NCBI GenBank assembly: GCA_900312665.1
Contig: ONZQ02000003.1
Span: 1,344,986 to 1,408,985, forward strand
Length of the DNA stretch: 64,000 nucleotides
Direction of reading: 5' to 3'
From: Cephalotrichum gorgonifer
Taxonomy: Eukaryota > Ascomycota > Sordariomycetes > Microascales > Microascaceae
The notes under the pieces are model-generated. The model was not told where the DNA came from. It saw nothing but the letters and a program-made list of their open reading frames with translations, and searched no databases. Every line of letters starts with the position of its first letter. Position 1 is the stretch's first letter. This document shows, piece by piece, positions 1 to 10,867 of the stretch. A program made the translations under genes and the position numbers.

Positions 1-1823
1 GGGAGATATCCAACTTTCATTACCTCATGATCGTGAACACCATGGCGGGCCGTACCTTCAACGACCTCACTCAATACCCCGTCTTCCCCTGGGTGTTGGC
101 GGACTATACTAGCGACGAGTTGGACCTGAGCAACCCTGCGAGCTTCAGGGACCTGTCCAGACCCGTGGGGTTACAGACCCCTGGGCGGATCGGCGCCTTT
201 GACGAGAATTACCGGACACTCCTTGAGATGGGGGATACTCCTTATCACTACGGAACCCACTACAGCTCTGCCATGATTGTAGCTTCATATCTTATCAGGA
301 TACCTCCATTTGTCCAGTCCTACATCCTGCTACAAGGTGGGAACTTTGATCATGCCGACCGAATCTTCCACTCCATTCCTGGAGCCTGGAAATCAGCCTC
401 ATGCGACAACAAGACCGACGTGCGCGAACTTACGCCAGAGTTCTTCTGCTTCCCAGAATTTCTCAAGAATATCAACGGCTATAACTTCGGCAATAAGGAG
501 AGTACAGGGGAGGGAGTTGACGACGTCACGCTCCCGCCGTGGGCCAAGGGCGACCCCAAGCTCTTTATAGCCAGGAACCGCGAGGCCCTCGAGTCGCCGT
601 ATGTCAGCCAGAACCTCCATCGCTGGATCGACCTCATCTTCGGTTATAAGCAGCAGGGGGAGGCCGCGGTGGAGAGCATGAACGTGTTCCACCCGCTCTC
701 CTATCGTGGGGCAAAGGACCTGGACAGTATCGAGGATCCTCAGGAGCGCGCCATCGCCGTAGAGACGATCCATAATTTCGGGCAGACGCCGCACCAGCTG
801 TTCACGAAGCCGCATCCTGCTAGGGAGGTCGTACGGAGTCCGAACAAGAGGCTCGACGTCGCCATCATGCAGCTGACAAAAGCGACGAACCCCCTCATCG
901 AGTGCCATGAAAGGGTCTCCACCCTCATATACGCGCCGAAGCTGGACCGCCTCCTCTGCGCCGCGCCATTCCGTCTCAACTTTGCCCCGTACGACAAGTA
1001 CCTAGAGTGGGGGTACGCGGACAACAGCATCCGTTTCTTCTTCACGGAGAACCGGAAGCCGGCGGGCCTGTTCGAGAATCTGCACAATGGACAGATCTCC
1101 ACTGCCATGTTTGTGGACTCGAAGACGCTCATCCTCGCGGGGGAGGACTGCGTCATCACAGTTTTCGCGGTAATAACGGCGCCGGGGAGACACGTCGAGC
1201 TTCACCCGAGATCCCCGCTCCACGGCCACAGGACTCCGGTGACGACCCTCGCGGCGTCAAAATCACTGGGGATACTTGTGTCGGTCTCGGAGGGCCAGAC
1301 GCTCGTGTGGGACCTGAACAGGCTTACGCTCGTCCGCAAACTCCCCTTTTACCGGCCCGTGGAGTGCGCGAAGATCAACGACATTACGGGCGAGATCATG
1401 CTCTGTTCGGGTCCGAACGTCGTCCTCTACTCTCTCAACGGGTCGCTGATTCTCGATCAGAAGGTCTGTCTGGAGGCGGAGGACTACGTGCACTCCTGCT
1501 CGTTCTACGAAGGGTGCGGGAGCGAGTGGGTGGAGAACTTCCTCGTGTTCACGGGCCACGGTAGGGGCATTGTGAACGTGTGGCGGAGGACGGGTAGGGG
1601 GGGCAGGTGGGCGCTGGAGCTGGTGAGGAGGCTGGAGGGTGAGGGGAGCGGGATTACGTGCATCGAGACGAGGGTCGCCGGGTTGTTTACCGGAGATGAG
1701 GACGGTAGGGTGGTGAGTTTGTCCCTAGTTTCCTTTTCTTTTACCCCTTTCCGCAGCCATCTCGAGTTCTCAGAATCTAACTTTGCTTAGTTCGAATGGA
1801 CCATCGCCGAGCGCGAGAGATAG
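1..1823 (+). CDS. BEACH-WD40 protein, C-terminal part (BPH1/beige-like), 5' partial
   Basis: This is the C-terminal part of a large BEACH-family protein, which in fungi acts as a membrane-trafficking and vacuolar/cell-wall sorting scaffold. The reading frame is open from base 3, before the first ATG at 27, so the gene begins outside the window. The first ~240 visible residues hold BEACH signatures: NTMAGRTFNDLTQYPVFPW, YGTHYSSAMIV, PPWAKGDPKLFI, NLHRWIDLIFGYKQQG and VFHPLSYRGA. A WD40 propeller follows, with repeats such as HGHRTPVTTLAASKSLGILV and TGHGRGIVNVWRR. The last intron is 1713-1790 (donor GTGAGT, branch TCTAACT, acceptor TTAG). The final exon, 1791-1823, adds FEWTIAERER and a stop; reading through the intron instead gives an unrelated tail. 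About 580 residues are visible. The closest named relative is yeast BPH1, judged by domain order. Confidence 0.93.
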
Positions 1824-2763
1824 AATCTCCGCCTAACGGTCTGCGTACCCGGACGCGCCGTCCCGCGACGCTCACAACTACTCGGATTATAGCAATGTTT
1901 TTCTGTCCCTACGTTTCTGTCGAGGCGATGCGTCTTCCCGTTACTGTTTCTGAGCGTGCTTTTGGGTTTAGTTGATTACATATATAAGTACAATGCATAC
2001 AGCTGGATATACAGTTTACATTACAAACTTCGTTGACAGCCTTCATTTCTTGGGGTCGGAATGGCGATTCGCCAAGTATGAGCAAAACTCCAGACGAACA
2101 ATGAAGAGAGAAGATATCCGCAACCCAAGCAAGTCGTCAATCCTCCTGTGGTGCTCCTCGTAGTGAAAAGGGCGAAGGAGGCCTCGGAAACCCCCCTTTA
2201 CATAGTTACGCGCCGGTCATCGTAGAATCACTTCTAGGGGAGTTGGGCTTGTAGCCAACAAGCCCACGGTTTGTGGCAGGAGCAAACTTCGAAAAGATTA
2301 GTCTGGTGTTGATTCAAATCCCCGCTGGGACCAATTGAGACGGTTTGACTAAATCTGAGATCTATACATCGACTAAGAGGGCATAAAATTTTGCTAACAA
2401 CGTCAGCCCGATGGACCCGTCCTGGTGTCGATGGAATTTCGTGAAGGACACCAATATGTTAATGTTTCGAGAGACTCTGTCAGACTCACGATGCCCTCGA
2501 TCACTCGGTAAATATTCGGGAGTCACGAGAGCTCCGGACTGCCGGAAATACCCGGGGCTTATCGAACCATCCGTGCCCTCGGCCGCCCAATCACAAGGCG
2601 CCAATTCGTGAGCTTTCCTTCTGCCTCAGGCACAAACGCCCAAAAATCATCATCGAATTCATTTGGTCTGCCGAGCCAAACAGGGAAAAAGACCTCAACA
2701 GGCCCCAAACCAACACGCCCCGACGACCTATCCCCCCTCTACCCCGACCACCAATTCGACGCC
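1824..2763. other. Intergenic region before RIP1
   Basis: No convincing gene is seen. It holds the 3' flank of the BEACH gene and the promoter of RIP1. A perfect 8-bp hairpin lies at 2244-2266. A tRNA T-arm-like string at about 2305-2330 has no matching acceptor stem. Confidence 0.6.
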
Positions 2764-3869
2764 ATGGCGACTCTCACGAACGCTTCCCGCGTCTGCCTGC
2801 GGGGAATCACCAGGCAGTCGGCCGCCGCGCCCGTCCGCGCCCTCGCAACCTCGGCAACCCGACAGGACAGCTCGGCGACCGCGTACACGTACGGCACGGC
2901 CTTCAAGGGCGGCGACAAGGGCAACCAGGTCCCGGACTTCTCCAAGTACATGTCGGATAAGTCGGTGTCCTCGAACAAGCTCATGGGGTACTTTATGGTC
3001 GGAGGCATGGGCGCCATCTCGGCCGCCGGCGCCAAGTCCACTGTTGAGGGTAGGTGGCGTGACGGCTCTTTGGGGGGAACGAGGCTGTTCTGCATTCAGG
3101 GACAGGCTACCAATTGATGATGGGAGATGGTGGTATAAAAGACGAGATGGCTGACGATGGGTTTTTTTCCCGATGGATAGAGTTCCTCAAGAACATGTCG
3201 GCGTCCGCCGATGTCTTGGCCATGGCCAAGGTCGAGGTCGACCTCAATGCCATCCCCGAGGGCAAGAACGTAAGGCGCACCCGCACCCATCCCTCGCGAT
3301 ACTCGGTGGGATATTCCGGAGAAATAGCGGTACTGAGTTGTTTCGTTTTCCAGGTCATCATCAAGTGGCGCGGAAAGCCCATCTTCATCCGACACCGAAC
3401 CGAGAGCGAGATTGCCGAGGCCAACAAGGTCAACATTGCCTCTCTACGGGACCCCCAGTCCGATGACGACCGTGTCAAGAAGCCTGAGTGGCTTGTAATG
3501 TTGGGTAGGTGGCACCCTCCCCTCCAACCTCTTCCTCGCGGATGAAACTCCTTCATGTCGCCCTGCACCGGATTCGATTGGAGTCGAGTTCTAGGCCCAA
3601 CGCCATACGCGTTCTCGTCCCCATAATCCAGACTCCGCCAAGTTTTTTTTTCATTCCCAGGCACGCCACTAACGAAGCAAATAATAGGCGTCTGCACGCA
3701 TCTGGGTTGTGTCCCCATTGGTGAGGCCGGCGACTTCGGCGGCTGGTTCTGCCCTTGCCACGGTTCCCACTACGACATCTCCGGCCGCATAAGAAAGGGA
3801 CCCGCCCCGCTCAACCTCGAGATCCCCGAGTACGACTTCCCCGAGGAGGGCAAGCTGGTCGTCGGTTGA
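2764..3869 (+). CDS. RIP1: Rieske iron-sulfur subunit of cytochrome bc1 complex (complex III)
   Basis: The protein carries the 2Fe-2S cluster that takes electrons from ubiquinol and passes them to cytochrome c1 in the mitochondrial inner membrane. There are four exons: 2764-3049, 3181-3269, 3354-3504 and 3688-3869 (235 aa). Intron phases agree at every junction, and the third intron has a canonical ACTAAC branch site. The first ~30 residues are rich in Arg, Ala and Ser with no acidic residues, as in a mitochondrial presequence. A single membrane segment (LMGYFMVGGMGAISAAGAKS) follows. Both cluster motifs are intact: CTHLGC at about residues 178-183 and CPCHGS at about 197-202. The first ATG with family-like sequence is used. 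Length fits the fungal family. The product is certain. Confidence 0.97.
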
Positions 3870-6848
3870 AGGAAGCCCTCGCAAGATGAAAAGAGGACTG
3901 TGGCTTGTACAATTACAAACATCAAACATCCCCCCCCTCCCGCCCCCGTCCAAGAGTTAGAGGGGGGGTGGTTTAAACCCCCTTTCTAGAGCAACTGCAA
4001 ATAGAGCATCTCCTTTTTTGTTGACCAAGTTTACCTGTCGGGAGGGAGGGGGGTTAACGGGAAGAACGAGGTGTGTGTTCGTGTGGATTTGAGAAACGTG
4101 TCTGAGAGCATCTCCGGATTGTATAAAACGCTGGTGGCACGTGGTGTCTTCTTACTTGTTGCTGTTCTCCTTTACCGTGTGAGCATTTGGAATGTCATAG
4201 AGATATCTTACTGAACCATCTACTCTATTCGTACTTGGTACGACGTCCCGTAGGCTGGGTTCTTGCACGTCACTTGCGTAGATCTATATCTCAGATTCCC
4301 GCTGCTTAACCACGTCACCCAAGGTTCATTGAGTTTGGTTCGATATATCCATCCCCCTCCCCCGGTAATCAGGGTAAAACTAGTCTATTCCTGTTAAGGA
4401 TGGAGGGATTATCTGGTTACCCCAGTGTCTCGGTGGCCGTCGTCCTCGCTAAAAGCCTATGATGCTCTCTTAAGATGTGACCCTCGCATGGTGCTTAACT
4501 CACTTGGGTGGGAGGGGGATTGTGGGCGGGCGACAATGCATTGCCGGATAAAGTCTCATCAGGTGTCATGCGCTGAAGAGGCGAAGATCGGACCCAAAGA
4601 TTGGGTGAATCTGGGTCCGGATGGGAAGGAGCACTCTTATGTGTCATCGCTAGGGGTGGGTCGGGTGAAACGGGCCAAGGAGCAAGCAGGTGCACGTCCA
4701 GCTCCCGTAAGGTAGGAGTTACCCGCCCTTCCCCCCGAAAAAAAAAAGGGTATGCAGAGGAACGACAGGGCGTTAGGGGGTTATATGTCGATCAGGATCC
4801 TATGTGGCCATTGTGCAACAAGTGTCATTGGTGTCTTGTCGAGGGTTTCGTGCCGAAGTCACGCAAGGGGCCAAAGACACCGGAATACTTACGTGGGGGG
4901 ATATATGGGACTCAGATTAACCCCGTACCATCATATATCTTCGCGTATATGCTTATTCCGAAATACGGGTAGCGGGTGTATTCATAATATAGATACATCG
5001 AAACCTGTCGTGGGTAGCAGCAGACATAGATCGGATGAAACTCTGAAGCCGGAAGGTCGAATCGAGGTGAACGATTTGGGCTAGCTAGTACTACGAAGAT
5101 CTCGGTGCCGGGATGTGAGGTGGAATCTCGAAGAGAATCCCAGGTCCCCCAGCCGCCATAAGGCCATCCTCGTAAGAGTATCGTACGTCTTCACAGGTCC
5201 ATGGCTTTACACGCCTCGGGCAGGTGGCTCGACGCCGGGTGCGTCTTCTGCTCATACATGGCGGGGATTATCGGAAACTGGGGTCATGGTAGCAATGATG
5301 CGCTAGAAACACCACGCGGGCCACGTAGCATTTTGGGTAGGTGCGATATGCGGGGTGGCGCCTTCCCTCCAGATGGTGAACGCATTGCCGTCATCTCCAA
5401 GGGGAGGAGGGTGGGGATTTGAAACAGGTCCTGGGGCTTTGGCCGAACCGGACCGGGCGCAAGAAACAGACGAGGAGGTGCGCACAGGTAGAAACGGGCG
5501 GAGTGGAAGGTCCGTCCTACCTAGAAATAGCACAAGGACGCTCGAGGACTGTGACATCACGGCGGTCTCATCAAGCTGGGTCCGAGTACCTAAGGATCCG
5601 AATTTTACATCTAGCTGGCCTAGCTAATTTCCCTGGGCTATTCCTACTCAACAGAGATATGGATTCGCGTTGGGTTAATGCGCCGGGACATACACAAATT
5701 TTTTTTCAAGATGGCCGTCCACATGTCTGGATCCCACTCCAATCTCGCTTGGGTATGGAAAGGTCGGAGGTTGTAGAGGCTATTTGCCACGAACGAGGCA
5801 AAAATAGCAAGAAAACACACCATGTCTTTTGGCGCGCCGGCCGTCGGTGCAGGCTGTGCGTCAAGAAATTCCCGAGAACAGAGCCCTGTGCACAGTTGTA
5901 TTCGTTTCAAAGAACAGAAAACGGGAAGGAATTAAGGACGCGAATCAAGGCTTGCCGTTGGTCTGAAGTGGTGCAGTCTAAGTCTCGAGGGGGGTGCGGG
6001 CCGGCGAAACCCCCAGATTAGATGCCCAATGCCAATTGACGTCCGTCGAGGTGTGTGGGATGGATGTTGGATGCGGCCAGGGCGGAATATTCTTGAATGG
6101 AAGTGGTAGAACGGGAACGGAAGGTTCCTGCCAAGCCGTTAGACCCACAGGGGACATGCCCGATCTGGACGATGACACACAGATTGGGCCAATCATATGA
6201 CTCCTACGAGCGGCTCATGTAACCTTGAGACGTCTGATCTGACAAGATCTCTGACGACAACCAATGTTCACGAACTTCAACTTCATCCAACATTGGGATA
6301 CTGGATTCCGGCGGTTCGCCTCCCTGCCCCTCACCTCCCAGCACAGCTGCTTCTGCCAGTATGCGACTCTACGGCCACGAGCGCATCGGGGAGAGACGAC
6401 AAATCTATTGTGAAGTTTGTTAGCGTGCCCGCTCCTGCCCACGGCTTCCCAGTGCTATCAATGTCTTTGTTTCCTCGAAGGATGAGGCTCAATCCGGACG
6501 GGTGCAATTATGCCATCTTTCGAGTGAAATCTCGACTATGGTGCTCCTTCAGGCTCCCAGCTTTGATATTATACCCCCACCAAGGAGGACGTGGATGCAG
6601 CCACCGTTTTCGGAGCTTGAGCAGCCGATGCAGCACCCACCCCCCTCTGACCAAAGTCCAGGGCATGCCAAGCAAATGAATCTCATTCACTACTCTTATG
6701 ATCTGCGTCCCAATGGCCCTGAATGAGCCATGCCAGGTGGTGGTATGAGACAAGTCCACGCTGCCTATTCCGTTTCGCCTGCACCTGCTGCAAATCATCT
6801 CCTTCATCTCGTGTCCCAGTCCGCCCTTCGCCGGGCGTCCCTTACTTG
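3870..6848. other. Long gene-poor intergenic region
   Basis: About 3 kb between RIP1 and the secreted-protein gene. Open frames here, the longest at 5419-6021 (+), show no recognisable domain, no credible splice structure and no consistent coding bias. I regard the stretch as non-coding. Short C and G homopolymers near 3930-3970 lie just past the RIP1 stop. Confidence 0.5.
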
Positions 6849-7093
6849 TATATAACCACCGCCTACACCTTCTACTCCTCCGGAAATCCGATCTTCCCCC
6901 TCCTCTCTCTCTATCAGCCACTCATTCCTGTCATTTTCGGATCCTTCCTCTTTCTTTCTTTCATTGCGCAGTTCTGTGAACTTTATTCTTCTCTTCAAAA
7001 CAGCAGGGCCGGTCTCTTCTTTTTTCGACTATTAATATTAAGACATTCCCATTTTCGGTTACTCTTACACGCCAAATTTCACCACCCTTCACC
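6849..7093 (+). promoter_or_regulatory. TATA box and pyrimidine-rich leader of the secreted-protein gene
   Basis: A TATATAA motif at 6849-6855 lies about 240 bp before the ATG at 7094. A long C/T-rich tract follows (about 6860-7080) and ends in CACC just before the ATG. A TATA box plus pyrimidine tract is typical of strongly expressed fungal promoters. The assignment rests on sequence alone. Confidence 0.55.
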
Positions 7094-8658
7094 ATGAAGC
7101 AATCCGTCGCCATCCTTTCTACCCTCGCGGCCTTTGTTGCTGCTGAGGTCCCGCAGGAGCTGTCCCACAAGTTCCTCCTCACTGCCGTTCAGGAGCTCCT
7201 CCAGATCAACAACGTCTTCCAGATCCAGGACCCTGTTTTCGGTCTCCTGGGCGCTGCCGCCGCTATTGAAGGCGCTGGGCTGGTCACCAACCTAGACTGC
7301 CTTCAGCAGATCACCGCCGATGAGGCCTTCACCAACGCTTTGACCCTCACGGGTGTTGAGCGCGTCAATGGACTCGCCAACGCTCTTCTCTTCCGTGCCC
7401 TCGAGAAGGTAGGCCTATGAGAGAAAGGAACCGAGAGGGGTAGGGTCGTCTCTAGCGAATATTTTACTGACCTGAGAAAGAACACTGGCTCCGTCGGCCT
7501 GAAAAGTGTCGACTGCGACGAGGAGGCCGTAAATGCCGAGATTGCCGCTATTTCGCAGCATCAGGACCCCGCCTCCGAGGGCGCCGCGCAGATCAACAAG
7601 GATATCGCCCTTGCCCTTGCCGTCCAGCTCGCGGCTGTAGGCGCCGACCCTACGCTTGCCCTCTTGGCTGGGACATTCGCTCCCGGTGATGTATGTCTGA
7701 TGCCTGAATAGACGAGAACACCACTAGCGAGTCTCACACCTTTGCTGACGATTGTTATGTAGCTTGATGATAACACTGGTGCCGGAAACACCTGTGACGA
7801 CGACGACGATCCCGTCGGGTGTATCTTCACCCAGAATCTGATCGTCCCAGATGCGTCCATCGAGGAGATCAACGCTGCTGTCGAGGCGGCAGGTGCAGGC
7901 GCGGCAGATGCGGCAGATGCAGCCGCCGCTGATGTGGATGCCGAGCTCGTCGCTGATATCGGCGACTTGGCTGTACGCACGGCTGCTGATTCTGGTATTG
8001 TCGGTAAGTACCTCTCTTCCCGCGCAAACACGATCGCCGCGTAACGCGACTAACACGTGTGGAAAAAGCAGCCGGTGTCGCCGCCCGCCAGAACGCCAAC
8101 GTCCAGTCCTTCGCTGGCGACCTCGGCGGCGCTGCCCCGCCCGTGATCGAGGTTGGCGGTGACAGGCCCTTCGAGGTCAACGGAGCGACCTTTGTGAACA
8201 TCGGTGCTGCCCTCGAGAGGTCCTGTGCCATTCAGAACAACGCGTGCTCCAACGCGGCGAACGCGGGCCAGCTCGAGGGCGGCACTGGTCAGTGTGGCGA
8301 GCAGGAGGCCCAGTGCAAGGCGCAGGCCGCTCAGGCCGCCAAGACCAAGCGTCGCGCCAACAAGGTGCGTCAGACCGGTGCGCTGGACTTCGGGTCCTGC
8401 TCCGACCCCAGCATCATCTTCGCCGACGGACTTGACGGCCGCAACGAGGCGAGCTTCGCGCCGGCCAACAAGGCCGACTTCAGCCAGGGGTCCGCGCTGA
8501 ACATCAACATCATCTCTAACTTCATCTGTAGCGCTCTATCTAGTGCGTGTAAGGCCGATGAGGCAACGGTTCAGGCCTGCGAAGAGGGACAGGCTGCTGC
8601 CGATGGTCTCGAGGGACAGGACGCGGCGGACGCTTTCAACGCTGCCCTCGGCATCTAA
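7094..8658 (+). CDS. Secreted alanine-rich protein with conserved C-terminal cysteine domain (unknown function)
   Basis: Four exons: 7094-7408, 7481-7690, 7763-8003 and 8072-8658 (450 aa). The introns are 72, 72 and 68 bp and all junctions keep frame. The N-terminus is a signal peptide of about 17 residues (MKQSVAILSTLAAFVAAE), so the product should enter the secretory pathway. The middle is low-complexity and acidic: a DDDD run, then Ala/Asp repeats. The C-terminal ~200 residues hold the most conserved-looking block, around NGATFVNIGAALERSCAIQ and a Cys-rich helix pair (CAIQNNAC, CGEQEAQCKAQ). Similar tails occur in secreted proteins across Pezizomycotina with no assigned role; this is recall, not a search. 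There is no GPI signal or catalytic motif. It could be a wall-associated or host-facing protein, but nothing here proves that. Confidence 0.85.
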
Positions 8659-9253
8659 GTGTTTTTGGATTTTGACTGGCCGCGGATAGCCCCCCTTTCT
8701 GAACTTTGGGGTCCCCCCTTTATTTCTATACGCCACCTGGGTAGTCTTTTCTTAACTTTGCTTTGAAATTTCTTCTTTTCTTTTTCCTTTTTCTTTCTTT
8801 GTCTTGTGAGAGAGGGAGGGTCGATGGACAGGATTGGAGTGACGGATGGACGGGTAGTTATGACATTCGGAAAATCAGGGTTGTCCTCAGACATTTCACC
8901 TTCGCGCAATCTTGTATTTGTAGAATGAGTATCAATGAGATTGATGATCCGAGCTCAGCGTATTTGTAGAATGAGTGTCATGTGTCACGCTGTCACGCAG
9001 AAGAGGGGACCGAGGTCTAAGGAAAAGGAGGTTATCAAAATACTTCGCGAGCGCTAGCTTCCTGGACTTTGATCGTGCCTAAGTTCTGCCATCTCGGAGC
9101 TAGTTATATCACCCCTGTCTCTCTCTCACTCGTATCTACGAGAGTGTAACGTCGATTGATCAACTCATCCGCGGCAACTCCCACGAACTAGTCTCTCATC
9201 ACCCCGTCCTTTGGGGCATAACGGGAAAACCCGACTACGTCTCCCTCCCTAGT
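8659..9253. other. Intergenic region with short direct repeat
   Basis: 3' flank of the secreted-protein gene, starting with a T/C-rich tract. A ~20-bp direct repeat (GTATTTGTAGAATGAGT core, one mismatch) occurs at 8914-8933 and 8960-8979. No gene is seen. Confidence 0.5.
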
Positions 9254-10377
9254 CTAGATTGCGCTCCCACAAGCCCCATCTGGAAGGGTGCCCGCTGAAT
9301 CCTGCCCCCCATAGTACCAACTCGTGAAGATCCACTCTTGCCCGGGTGAGAGGGGTCGCCAGTGGGCACCCGTTGGTACAATGTGACCATGAAGGCTGCT
9401 TCTTGGCAGCCTGTATCTGGTGAATCCAGGAACACACTATCACCAATCTTGATATCCTCCGCTCGAGCAAACTTTTTCAACTGTATGGACCCGGATATAT
9501 CCCCACTCTCGAGCGTTTTATTGAAGAACTTCTCTTGGTCCCCCAACTGAACCAAAGCAACGTCGGTAGGGGTGAGCTCAGCTGCGAGTTTCCGATGTTG
9601 CGGCCACTTACAGGTTGGGGATGGAGGACTTCCCGGCCGAAACCGAGGGGGAATCCATTTGAGGCAGCCGTCATGAACTCACGGCCAAGTCCGTCCTTGA
9701 CCAATACTCCGGCAGTGGTGGAGAGAAATACGCCGGGCTGAGTAGGTGAGTAGGATGATGCTACCCTCAGTCCTGGTTGCAGAAATTCGTAAGCGCTATT
9801 GTCGGGATTTCCAGGGGCCAGGTCAAGAAGTCGGTGGTGGGCTGGTAGGATCGGGGTCGACCCATCTCGTCCTCATAGAGGTACATGCATTTAATCGTTG
9901 CCGCCTTGCAAGGCACCTTGGGGAGGTCGGTATCTCGGTGCTCCAGGACGATAAGAATGTAATCATTCCAGTACATGACCTCGGTAATGGAAACCTCGAT
10001 GGCCTCAAAGTGGTCCCTAACAGCGACGAAGAGTGTCTTCCAGTGTTTCATATTCCTGCCATTCATCTCTCCAGCGATAGAGCCGTTCTTGCCGGGGACG
10101 GGGGTCCCCAGAGGCCTGGGATACTGGTCGGGGCCCATTTTGGATGCGAAGTAGGGTGGCAGCCCCGCGACCGTTTAGGCCAAGGTTTGGGCGGTATCTC
10201 TTTTTGAAGGAAAATTAAGAAACGTCCGTCCATGGATAGACCGTAATTGCTCGGGAAGAGGCTTGACAAAACATCTCTGTTCTCTTGCCTGTGAAATACC
10301 TTGGGATTGTTTCTGATGTTAAATGGTAGGACGATATGTCGCGCCGGGAGGGTGCTTGAGGATGCCATGTCACTCAT
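9254..10377 (-). pseudogene. Decayed trypsin-like (PA-clan) peptidase gene with four frame changes
   Basis: Reading down the minus strand from the ATG at 10377, protein-like sequence continues only by switching frame four times: near 10172 (after LQKEIPPKPWPK), near 9820, near 9590 and near 9350. None of these breaks has usable GT-AG introns. Segments in order are: an N-terminal part (SLFPSNYGLSMDGRFLIFLQ); KHWKTLFVAVRDHFEAIEVS and EVMYWNDYILIVLEHRDTD; LQPGLRVASSYSPTQPG and GVLVKDGLGREFMTAASNGF; TPTDVALVQLGDQEKFFN; and finally GTLPDGACGSAI followed at once by TAG (9254-9256). The order resembles fungal trypsin-fold proteins: a His region, DVALVQL for the Asp, and CGSA for the Ser. The His position reads Asn (AASNGF). 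I see the frame breaks directly; the family call is inference. Sequencing error is unlikely, because intact genes lie on both sides. Confidence 0.62.
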
Positions 10378-10867
10378 GCGTTAGAGAAGTGAAAGATGTG
10401 AAAGGGGAGGATGTGGTTGTGGTGGCTCAGAGATGTTTACATATATTTTGGAAGGTTTGAATCTTGGGGTCTGTGCCATGGGATATTACATGTAGGTTCT
10501 GGCCTTCAAAGTTATATCATCGGAAGGAGGGAAGGTGCCACCGGAAGGAGAGCAGCTGCTATCATATCATGCGAGAGGTGACCCTGTGAGTCACACAAAG
10601 CCCTTTCGGCAGACGGATATGAGCAAATGCTCGCACTTGTAGTTTAGAAGAAGCTTTTTAGTATCTGAAGGAACCCTCAGCTGGCGAATCAGTACATGCA
10701 AACCCCCAACGCGCAACGCACAACTCCAATGTTTCCCCGGCTCCCATTTGTACCCCGCGCTTTACCCCCTTTTGTCCAGCCCCAACTCTGAACTCATAAA
10801 ACCGCCTATGCCTGGCCTTCCTATTCCCTTGCCGCCCCCCCGTAACACCCTTGCCATAGTAGCCCGC
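10378..10867. other. Intergenic region
   Basis: Between the decayed gene and the 3' end of the prolyl-tRNA synthetase gene. No gene, repeat or RNA is recognised. Confidence 0.5.

Noticed and set aside
2305..2333. T-arm-like string GATTCAAATCCCC followed by a CCA-like end
   Set aside because: The T stem does not pair (GTTGA against CCCCG) and no 5' acceptor partner exists within 100 bp.
5419..6021. 200-codon plus frame in the RIP1-secreted-protein interval
   Set aside because: No domain, no promoter or splice logic, and competing frames of similar quality on both strands.
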